DNA of 20,266 nt from Phoronis ovalis (lineage: Eukaryota > Phoronida > Phoronidae), in the NCBI GenBank assembly GCA_028565635.1, contig JAOXYB010004679.1, positions 1 to 20,266 on the forward strand, written 5' to 3'. Every line of letters begins with the position of its first letter. The first letter of the stretch is position 1. Positions 12,401 through 19,160 of this stretch are shown piece by piece. The position numbers were made by a program, and so were the translations under genes. The notes beneath the pieces are model-generated. The model was not told where the DNA came from and searched no databases. It saw nothing but the letters and a program-made list of their open reading frames with translations.

Positions 12401-15400
12401 TCTTATTACACGCTCCAAATACACCGAGGTTATTTATAAATTAGGATATCCGGACATGTTTGTACATCGAAGTGAGGGAAAAACTGCCGCCGAATGAGTC
12501 TTCTCACTCGTTTCCTTGGCTACCAGTGGTTATATGTCTAACGATTTTTATGCCCATCCACCATAGTGGCTGGGCATATAGTCGTAGCGAAGGCATTGTT
12601 GTTTTTGTCGTCGTTGTAGTATGTAACACTTTCTTTGTCTCGCGATAACAGCTTCAGGTTTTACCAGATCAGCTTCATATTCTACACAGGTTAAATGCAG
12701 GTCAAAGAACAGGTATATTTTACTTTTGACCTTGATTACTTCCAATTATGGCCGACTGGCGGCCATGTTTGTTCCCGAGAGGGCACGTAACGTTGCGTAT
12801 ATAGCCGCAAAGACGGAGCGCTGCCTGGACGATTCAAATGTGGTCCTAGGAAGGCCATAGACTGGTGAGCGTAATAGGGTTAGGGTTAGGTGACATTTTA
12901 AAAAAACCTTGACAAGTAACATTTCTTTGTCTCGCAATAACTGCTTTAGTCTATCTGATCAGCTCCATATTCTGTACACAGTAAATACAGGTCAAAGAAC
13001 AGGTTATATATAATATTGACACATATTATTTCCAACATGGCCGACTGGCGACCATGTTGGTTCGCGAGATTGCACGTAACAATAACACCTTCATTTTTTA
13101 TCTGGTCAGTTTTATATTCGGCACAGAGTAAGTCTAGGTCACAATACATGCTAATATATTGACCTAGATTATTTCTAATATGGCCGACTGGCGGCCATTT
13201 TTGTTCTCAAGATGGCACGTAAAATTGCGTTTATAGCCGCGAAGACAAAGCCCTACCTGGACGATTCATAGGGGGATCTAGGAAGAATTTAGGTTGGTGG
13301 GCGTAATAGGCTAGGTGACATGTTAAAATGACCTTCACAAGTAGGCATTTTTTGCCGTGCGTAACAATTTCTTTGACTCGCAATAACTGGGTCAGGTTTT
13401 ATCTGATTAGTTCCATATTTTGTGCAAAGTAAGTACACGACAAAGTATAGGTTACATATAATATTGACCCTGATTTACTTCCAATATAGCCGGCTGGCAG
13501 CCATGTACTGTTGCATCTATAGCCGCGAAGACGAAGCCCTGCGCGCTGCCTGGACGATTCAAAGGTGGTTCTAGGAAGCCCATAGGTTGGGGGCGTAATA
13601 GGCTAGGTGACATTTCAAAATGATTTTGACAAGTAGGTCAAATGTCGGTACGATATTTTGACATTTCTTACCGTGCATAACACTTTCTTTGTCTCGCAAT
13701 AACTGCGTCAGTTTTTATCCGATCAGCTCCATATTCAGCGTAAGGTAAGTACAGGACAAAGTACAGATTATGTGTACTGCTGACCTGGATTACTTCCAAC
13801 TGGCCGACTGGCAGCTATGTTGGTTCGCGAGATTGCACATAATAATAACAGCTTCAGTTTTTATCCGACTAGTTTCATATTCGTCACAGAGTAATTCCAG
13901 ATCACAGTACATACCATATGTAATTTTGACGTGGAAGACTTTCAGTATGGCCGATTGGCGGCCATGTTTGTTCTCGAGAGTGCACGTTACATTGCGTGTA
14001 TAGCCATGAAGACAAAGTCCTACCTGAATGATTCAAAGTTGGTTCTCGAAAGACTATAAGTTGGTGGCCGTAATAGGCTCGGTGACATTTTAAAATGACC
14101 TTGACAAGTAGGTCAAATGCCGGTACAATACTTCAACATTTTACCGTGCGTATCACTTTTTTGTCTCATAATAACTGCGTCATTTTTTATCTCATCAGCT
14201 CCATATTCGGTACAAAGTAAGTACAGGACAAAGTACAGGTTATATATAATACTGATCCGGATTACTACCAACATGGCCGGCTGGCGGCCATGTTTGTCCT
14301 TGAGATTTCACATCGTAATAACTGTTTCAGTTTTTATCCTATCAGCTTCATATTTGGTACAGAGTAAGTACAGGTTATAGTACAGGCTAGCTGTAATTAC
14401 TTCCAACATAGCCGACTGGCAGCCATGTTTTTTTCCTAGAGGGCACGTAACGTTGCGTCTATAGCCGCGAAGACGAAGCTCTGCTTTGATGATTCAAAGG
14501 TGGGTATAGGATTGCTATAGGTTGGTTGGCGTAACAGGCTAGGTGACATTTCAAAATGACCTTGGCAATAGGTCAAATGCCAGTACGAATCTTCAACATT
14601 TTTTAACGTGTGTAACACTTTCTGTGTATCGCAATAGCTGCGTCAGTTTATTTCCGATTAGCTCCATATTCAGTACAGAGTAAGTACAGAGTAAGTACAG
14701 GTCGAAGTGATAAAGGTTATGTATAATATTGACTCGATTACTTGAAACTGATGCCCATATTTGTTCCTGAGGAGGCGTGTCACGTAATGTTTATAGCCGC
14801 AAAGAAAAACTTAAAAATTAATCCTTTTTATGACAGAAAACCGTAAAAATGGATCAATTTTTGAGACTGAAAGCATTAAAAATGGGTGTATATTTTGAGT
14901 TTGGGCTGCACTTCCTCGTAAAAAATATGGTCCGTACTCCGCAGTGGTAACGCATCGGACAGCACATTCAGTTACTTTGAATAAGAGTACCCCAGCAACA
15001 CAGTCATAAACCAGGTTATAATGCATGATGTATTCTATTCTGTTCAAATGCAAAAATCCAATAATGTTAAAAAAAATATAATACTACACATTGGATGGGC
15101 ATTAGACATAACAAATGTCTTGCTTCTGAGTCTATAAATGTGAGTGCTTAAAAAATAGTAATCTGTTCCATATGATTCCAGATACTATTCTCGCTTTAAT
15201 ACTCTTCCTGCAAAAATGCCGTCTCTTTTGTCAAAAAAATAAAGTTTATGAATAAACCGTTTTGCAATTTTAGAAGTACGACCAGCGCATGATTGACGTG
15301 CCAGCACGGGTGCCTATGCTAAAAGAGGAATTAGAGCAGAAGCACGAAAATGCACACCAGGAAGCATGTGACCTGTTTTATGACAATTGTGCAAAGCTTG

Positions 15401-15833
15401 ATAAAGACGGCACACACTTATCAAATCTTAAGGTATCTGTAAAAAAGTCAAAATATGTCCCATCAAGATGCGCAAATAAGTTTTTACCAACGGCTGTGTT
15501 AAAACAAACTGTCTGGCATGTAATCTCAGATATTCATACTATATGAATTCCAAAATTCGTCATGCAGTAAGCAAAATGCTCTAATTTATTTTACCTTGAT
15601 TCTGTTTCTGAATTGGACATTTTGCACTTTTTTTTGTTCTTTCATTTAGGATAGCTTAAACATGAGGTTTGCTACTTATGTTAATGCAAATGAATATGCA
15701 TGGACTGCCTACTGCAAAGAGGTATTGAACAATCTTCACAAAAACATAAAAACCAAAATATGTAACTGTGACTACAGAACCGAAGATGGGACTGAAATAT
15801 ATGATAAGGTATGCAACATATATAACAAAAACG
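7517..15833 (+). CDS. Guanylate-binding protein (GBP)-like large GTPase, five exons, 3' end missing
   Basis: Spliced product of exons 7517-7953, 8922-9241, 10508-10632, 15274-15432 and 15650-15833: 408 residues, all junctions in phase. Seen: P-loop GKYRGGKS at residues 49-56 (Arg52 aligns with the hGBP1 catalytic arginine 48), switch I threonine T79 followed by QGIWMW, and G3 motif DSEG at 101-104. The G4 position reads IRN (170-172) where the family has (T)LRD. The helical domain begins near 295 (KYDQRM) and continues to at least residue 408. Known of the family: GBPs are dynamin-superfamily GTPases that oligomerise on nucleotide binding and act in cell-autonomous defence on membranes. Function in this animal is inference. 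The ATG at 7517 is chosen because an in-frame TAA lies at 7508-7510 and the +4 base is G. Vertebrate GBPs are about 590 residues, so roughly a third is not found here. Atlastin is less likely because of the IWMW and KYDQRM-type motifs. Confidence 0.88.
7954..8921 (+). other. GBP-like intron 1 (968 bp)
   Basis: Bounded by GT (7954-7955) and AG (8920-8921). It contains a GCCTAATTGATAGC...AGCATTAGGC hairpin near 7975-8011, shared in style with 16171-16201. The rest is unremarkable AT-rich sequence. Confidence 0.8.
7966..8012. repeat. TTTGTTGCCTAA hairpin repeat, copy 1
   Basis: TTTGTTGCCTAATTGATAGC is followed by an inverted partner ending AGCTATTAGCATTAGGC. The same start, TTTGTTGCCTAACTAATAGC, and a comparable TAGGC end recur at about 16162-16201, so this is a small dispersed repeat. 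Confidence 0.5.
8922..9241 (+). CDS. GBP-like exon 2: G4 region and end of GTPase domain
   Basis: Residues 147-252 plus one base. It opens after the acceptor CCAG at 8918-8921 and closes at a strong donor (ACG|GTAAGT, GT at 9242-9243). It encodes LVGKYARDNIKELQ, then FPKIDFVIRNFTLRM, the counterpart of hGBP1 FFPDFVWTLRDFSL, then CEEYLENYLKKN and LFQKRQLHTVCTPH, counterparts of the EYL and 'FPKKKCFVFDRP' segments. The guanine-specificity aspartate is replaced by asparagine (codon AAT, residue 172). A Lys/Glu-rich stretch (about 210-252) follows. The open frame also extends past the donor to 9327 as a shadow of the intron. Confidence 0.87.
9362..9460. repeat. Compound ATCT / TG microsatellite
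   Basis: Imperfect ATCT/ATAT tetranucleotides at about 9367-9402 run into (TG)n to about 9440, then a degenerate tail. The open frame through it (9275-9463) is low-complexity. Confidence 0.85.
9545..9910. repeat. TTGACCTCA-rich dispersed element (probable)
   Basis: The motifs TTGACCTCA, TTTTGACCTCAATG, ATTGACCTCAAGTTGACC and TCAAACCACAAG/CCAAACCACAAGTTTGG recur in this stretch, with short phrases repeated at 9728-9740 and 9842-9853. The style matches ancient dispersed repeats. No second complete copy exists in the window, so family status is inference. Confidence 0.4.
10508..10632 (+). CDS. GBP-like exon 3: GTPase/helical hinge
   Basis: Two bases completing Asp253, then residues 254-294. 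The acceptor is CTGTTTCAG at 10499-10507. It encodes LVFLIQILIHLF, then MPSFKITWEMLTQCQ, which fits the end of the GBP GTPase domain leading into the first helix of the middle domain. The donor is placed at GAA|GTAATT (GT at 10633-10634), a weak site. It is supported because the next exon begins in phase 0 and the join reads NERATE-KYDQRM, matching hGBP1 AVQKAIAHYEQQM. If the donor is skipped, the frame adds eight residues and stops at the TAG at 10657-10659. Confidence 0.8.
11130..12245 (+). repeat. Higher-order satellite-like repeat, block I
   Basis: Core motifs (TGGCCGACTGGCGGCCA and variants) start at 11318, 11648, 11977 and 12120, giving spacings of 330, 329 and 143. Long units carry, in order: TTCGGGAAAGACGAAGCG, GGACGATTCGAAGGT, GGGCGTAATAG, AGGTGACATTTC, CTTGAAAAGTAGGTCAAATG, TAACACTTT, AATAACTGCTTCAG, GATCAACTT, TACAGG, then the core. 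The short unit lacks the middle of this series. The block starts near a GGGTATATAGCCGT motif. Confidence 0.85.
12246..12569. other. Unique spacer between repeat blocks I and II
   Basis: No core motif and no coding signal. Near its right end 'ATGCCCATCC..GGCTGGGCATATAG' forms a small inverted repeat, and GGGCATATAG parallels the GGGTATATAG at the start of block I, so it may mark the array boundary. Confidence 0.45.
12570..14815 (+). repeat. Higher-order satellite-like repeat, block II
   Basis: Core starts at 12749, 13038, 13181, 13487, 13801, 13948, 14274 and 14409, plus a decayed core near 14745. Spacings are 289, 143, 306, 314, 147, 326 and 135, so long and short units mostly alternate. Short units share GCGAGATTGCAC followed directly by AATAACA. 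Long units carry ATAGCCGCGAAGACGAAGCC, CTGGACGATTCAAAGGTGG and TAATAGGCTAGGTGACATTT. Copies are diverged from one another. The block stops abruptly after ATAGCCGCAAAG at about 14805. Confidence 0.88.
14096..14115. promoter_or_regulatory. Everted AGGTCA half-sites, 8-nt spacing (ER8-like)
   Basis: TGACCTTGACAAGTAGGTCA: a reversed AGGTCA half-site, eight bases, then AGGTCA. Exact half-site pairs recur at 17161-17180, 17625-17644 and 18031-18050. Diverged forms lie at 4228, 11467, 11797, 13621 and 14557. The left half also reads TCAAGGTCA on the minus strand, the extended monomer site known for NR5A and ERR receptors. The motif is certain; receptor binding is inference. Confidence 0.3.
14816..15273. 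other. Spacer before exon 4, possible tRNA-like SINE fragment
   Basis: No satellite cores. 'GCAGTGGTAACGCATCGGAC' at 14940-14959 resembles a tRNA box A region as found in tRNA-derived SINEs, but no clear box B (GGTTCGANTCC) follows; 'GAATAAGAGTACCCC' is at best a decayed version. The rest is AT-rich. Confidence 0.3.
15274..15432 (+). CDS. GBP-like exon 4: first helices of the C-terminal domain
   Basis: Phase-0 exon, residues 295-347, from acceptor TTTTAG (ends 15273) to donor AAG|GTATCT (GT at 15433-15434). It encodes KYDQRMIDVPARV, then LKEELEQKHENAHQEACDLF. This matches hGBP1 HYEQQMGQKVQLPTESLQELLDLH followed by SEREAIEVF, so it is the start of the helical middle domain. Two neighbouring exons on the far side of a 4.6-kb intron agree with it in phase and homology. 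It lies in the non-satellite island between two repeat blocks. Confidence 0.85.
15650..15833 (+). CDS. GBP-like exon 5: middle-domain helices, last exon found
   Basis: Phase-0 exon, residues 348-408 plus one base, following a 217-bp intron. The acceptor is TTCATTTAG (ends 15649) after a T-rich tract. It encodes RFATYVNANEYAWTAYCKEV, then LHKNIKTKICNCDY, EDGTEIYDKVCNIYNKN, matching the GBP segment 'F..NE..S...C..LL..L...IK.GIYS..GGY..F...L....Y'. The donor chosen is ACG|GTATGT (GT at 15834-15835), a conserved kind of break after the Y..N/P-x-G turn. An alternative donor is AAG|GTATGC (GT at 15809-15810, phase 0). Without splicing the frame ends at 15941-15943 after 36 more residues with no family resemblance. 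Confidence 0.82.
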
Positions 15834-15904
15834 GTATGTCTGTGATATTTCAGCTTAATAGCTCAATAGTTAATCAAGTATGTTTTCATTACTTTAAGTT
15901 TTTA

Positions 15905-15926
15905 ATAGGTATTAAAATACCTATTT
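15905..15926. repeat. Small palindrome after exon 5
   Basis: AATAGGTATT and AATACCTATT form a perfect 10-bp stem separated by AA. It lies in the presumed intron after exon 5. Function unknown. Confidence 0.6.
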
Positions 15927-15959
15927 CCAACGGTAGCTCATAATGGCTATGCATTCGCA

Positions 15960-16115
15960 AGAAAAAACAAATATATCTATTGCCATATTATTGCCTTGAT
16001 GCTAGGTACCTTACACTGTTTGTAAACTGTACATGTTAATATTATTGTAAATGTATTAAGGAAAATGTCAGAAAAATAAAATTATTTGAACTTGAACTTT
16101 GAACTGAATCCTGTG
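15960..16115 (+). mobile_element. Possible 3' tail of a non-LTR element
   Basis: TGTAAACTGTACATG, then TGTAAATGTATTAAGG, then AATAAAATTATTTGAACTTGAACTTTGAAC. A tail of TTGAA-type repeats after an AATAAA is typical of several LINE and SINE 3' ends in invertebrates. No reverse transcriptase sequence is present. Alternatively this is a polyadenylation region of the GBP-like gene (AATAAA at 16075-16080). Confidence 0.3.
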
Positions 16116-16679
16116 CAGGGCTCGAATTCGCCCATCATAAACACATAATGTCTGGTACTTTCTTTGTTGCCTAACTAATAGCAAACCTACTTGGTAGGCA
16201 TCTTTTATTGGGTTTTTGTGATCTTTTTTTGTATATAAACCAATGTCCATTTTTAGTTCTAGAACTAAATATTAATTGTGATAGAAATAGAGATTTGGTT
16301 AACTTGAATATTGTATCGATATGTGTAAAATTTTAATTGGATTAGTAACCATAACCTATAATTATGCTAATTAAACACTGTAATTTCCTTTATTATAGCG
16401 ACATTAACTGTTCAGTGAAATACACGGTAATTAATTTTCGCGATTTCATAGCTCGAATATTTGAAATTTAACATGCATATTTTATTTCCTGTGTAACACC
16501 TAATGTGCTCCGTAATTTTGGAACAAAGAACTACAGATCATGTCTGCACATGTTCAGTGACTGGTTTTCATTCACTGAAGATATGTGTAAATATTAAGCA
16601 GTACACATCACAACTCTGCGCTCCTTCTGACTGGATATCCCGGTTATGCAGGCGACCTTGCAATTTGATGGTACCCAGT
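16116..16679. other. Spacer before block III, with hairpin repeat copy 2
   Basis: Contains GGGCTCGAATTCGCCC at 16119-16134 and the hairpin GCCTAACTAATAGC..GGTAGGC at about 16171-16201, which matches the start of the copy at 7966. The remainder is AT-rich and has no supported gene. Confidence 0.4.
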
Positions 16680-18325
16680 GTCCGTAACACTTCCTTTTCC
16701 TAGCGATAACTAGTTTAGTTTTTACGTGATCACCTTCATAATTGGCACAGGGTAAATACAGGGCGATGTGCAGGTCAGCTATAGGTGTGATCATGATTAC
16801 TTCCACTATGGCTGGCTTGCGACCGTCTTTTTTCCTAAGAGGATTCATTACTTTCGTCATGTGTGGGGAAGACGAAACGTTAACTAGGCCATTCGAAGGC
16901 GGATTCAAGAATGACATTTTAGAATTATCTTCGACATTTTTCATTGTGGGTAACGGTTTCTTTTTTTCAAAGTGCAGATCTGTTTTACTTTTGACCTTGA
17001 TTACTTCCAATATGGCCGACTGGCGGCCATGTTTGTTCCTGAGAGGGTACGTAATATTTCGTCTATAGCCGCAATGATGAAGCACTTCCTGGACAATTCA
17101 AAGGTGGTTCTAAGAAGGCCATAGACTGGAGGTCATAATAGGCTAGGTGACATTTTAAAGTGACCTTGACAAGTAGGTCAAATGCCACAACGATTCATGG
17201 ACATTTTTTGACGTGCGTAATATTTTCTTGCAATAACTGCTCTAGTTTTAATCCGATCAGCTGCATATTCGGTACACAGTAAGAACATGACAACTTACAG
17301 GTAATATGTAATATTGACCCAGATTATTTTCAACGTGGCCGACTGGCGGCCATGTTGGTTTGCGAGATTGCACGTCATAATAACAGTTTTTATTCGATCA
17401 GTTTCATATTCGGTACAGAGTAAGTCCAGGTCGCAGTACCTGCTATGTATACCTTTGACCCAGATTTCTTCCAACATGGCCGACTGATGACCATGTTTGT
17501 TCTCCAGAGGACACGTAACATTGTGTTTATAGCCGCGAAGACAAAGCCCTACCTGGACGATTCATAGGTGGATCTAGGAAGACTATAGGTTGATGGGCGT
17601 AAAAGGCTAGGTGACATTTTAAAATGACCTTGACAAGTAGGTCAAATGCTGTTACGAAACCAACATTTTTGCCGTGCGCAACACTTTATTTGTCTTACAA
17701 TAACTGTTTAAGTTTTTGTCTGATTAGCTCCAATGTGGCCGACTGGCAGCCATGTTTGTTCCTGAAAGGGCACGTAATACTAACAGCTTTAGTGTTTATC
17801 CGATCAGCTTCTTATTTGGTGCAGAGTAAGTACAAGTACCAGTACAGGCAGAATGTAATTTTGACATAGATTACTTCAAATATGGCTGACTGGTGGCCAT
17901 TTTTGTTTCCAAAGGGTCACATAACGTTGCATCCATAGCCGCAAAGATGAAGTACTGCCTGGACGATTCAAAGGTGGTACTAGGAGAGCCATAGGTTGGT
18001 GGGAGCAATAGGCTAAGTGATATTTCGAAATGACCTTGAAAAGTAGGTCAAATGCTGGTACAAATCTTCGATATTTTTTACCTTGTGTAACAATTTTGTG
18101 TCACAATAACTGCATCATTTTTCAGCCGATCAGCTCCATATTCAGTTCAGAGTAAGTACAGGTTATGTATAATATTTATTGACCCACATTACTTCCAACA
18201 TGGCCGACTGGTGACCATATTTGTTCCTAAGAAGGCATGTCACTTTGCGTTTATAGCCGCAAAGACGAAGCGCTACTTGGACAATTCAAAGGTGGTTCTA
18301 AGAAGGCCATAGCTTTGTAGCCCAA
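16680..18325 (+). repeat. Higher-order satellite-like repeat, block III
   Basis: Core starts at 16809, 17013, 17336, 17477, 17736, 17883 and 18201. Spacings are 204 (truncated), 323, 141, 259, 147 and 318. Same orientation and same long/short alternation as block II, from which it is separated by GBP-like exons 4 and 5. It ends abruptly in AAGAAGGCCATAG at about 18310. The open stretches on both strands (for example 16594-17085 minus, 16742-17068 plus) are by-products of the repeat. Confidence 0.87.
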
Positions 18326-18535
18326 ATGGGTCACTTTTCGCAAATTAATCCCAAAAAATGGATAGACTTTTCACAGAAATGCCCATAGAGATTGGTCCAC
18401 TTTTCAACAAGCCCTAAAAACATGTCGTTTTTCGATTTTATTTAAAAGTAGCAATTCCAGGGAACTTTTAAAAAAAGCGCAAAAAATTGGTTTGTGACAG
18501 TCAGCTTCATATTTTATCCATAGAAAACACAGGTC
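18326..18535. other. Non-coding sequence after block III
   Basis: AT-rich, with A-runs. No satellite cores and no coding signal. Confidence 0.4.
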
Positions 18536-18632
18536 ATGTACCGCCACCCCAACTACCACCACCACCACCACCGCCGTCGCTGCCATAATCACCGCCGCCG
18601 CAGCCATTACCATCACCGCCACCGCCGCTATG
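18536..18632. repeat. Imperfect CCA/CCG trinucleotide repeat
   Basis: Runs of CCACCACCACC and CCGCCGCCG interrupted by CAT, GTC and CTG triplets. On the minus strand it opens as an Ala/Val-rich low-complexity frame (18404-18622) that I do not regard as a gene. Confidence 0.85.
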
Positions 18633-18704
18633 TAAACAATTTCTCATGCTACTGCTTTTGTGTAAGCAATAACTCATACCATTTGTGAGTGTGCAGATAA
18701 TTAG

Positions 18705-18860
18705 CTGCGTGGATCTATCAAAAAGATATCAGGGGAAATAAAAACCATTGAACAGCACGGGAAATATCTTCTCAAACTAGTTGTTAAAAAGGCTTCATCT
18801 AACAAAAGAAAAGAAATTATGCAGAATGGAGATCGGTTTTTAAACACAATACTTCATTGA
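18705..18860 (+). pseudogene. Broken ORF fragment, mobile-element-like (part 1)
   Basis: An open stretch of about 51 codons without an initiating ATG, between TAG (18702-18704) and TGA (18858-18860). Its composition is protein-like: an amphipathic Ile/Glu start, a Leu-rich stretch, a Lys/Arg-rich segment (KKASSNKRKE) and then Gln-Asn-Gly-Asp followed by Phe-Leu. It recalls small basic ORFs found in DNA-based invertebrate mobile elements, possibly Polinton/Maverick-like. That resemblance is from memory and unverified. It could instead be an unrelated decayed gene. No promoter, terminal repeat or second gene supports a live element. Confidence 0.35.
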
Positions 18861-18927
18861 CTAGAATTTAGAAAGCATGCAAATAACTAAAATCGACATA
18901 TATATTAATGAGGTGTGTCAGAAATAA

Positions 18928-19160
18928 GTATCATCAAATCAAGTTGGACGTAAACCAAATGTTGGACGCGTGGAAAATAAAAAATCAAGAGTCGACATAT
19001 TGCCAGCCTACAAAAATGTTCAAAATATATTCCACTAACGGAACCTATTACTGCTACTAACTCGCCGAGTCATTCACCATTTTATCAAACTCCCAAAATT
19101 GATACACTACAGCATGAAGCTTTTGAATTGATGTCGATGTTTGACAACCATACGTGGTGA
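18928..19160 (+). pseudogene. Broken ORF fragment, mobile-element-like (part 2, frameshifted)
   Basis: Two adjoining open stretches in different frames: 18928 to about 19030, and about 19032 to TGA at 19158-19160. The first has a Lys/Arg-rich start and ends in ILPAYKN. The second is rich in Pro/Thr/Ser, then acidic, ending with His-Thr-Trp. The residue style continues across the frame change at 19030-19032, suggesting one decayed coding region. It lies 67 bases after part 1 on the same strand, so both may belong to one element. Family not recognised with confidence. Confidence 0.35.

Larger units (their letters stand above)
10633..15273 (+). other. GBP-like intron 3 (4641 bp), satellite-filled
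   Basis: Inferred intron between exons 3 and 4. 10633-11129 is non-repetitive and contains an AATAAA at about 10957-10962 that could serve a short transcript. Two repeat blocks follow, separated by a unique spacer (12246-12570), then about 450 bp of other sequence before exon 4. The blocks are more GC-rich than the flanks by eye. Confidence 0.7.

Noticed and set aside
16594-17085. 163-codon open frame on the minus strand
   Set aside because: It is the antisense of satellite-like repeat units; similar frames (for example 11642-11974 and 12746-12937 minus) recur in the other copies with the same phrases, so the length comes from repeat composition.
11130-18325. CRISPR-like array
   Set aside because: Repeats are hundreds of bases long and diverged, with no short identical repeat and unique-spacer pattern, and the DNA is eukaryotic.
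18404-18622. Ala/Val-rich frame on the minus strand
   Set aside because: Translation of a CCN trinucleotide repeat.
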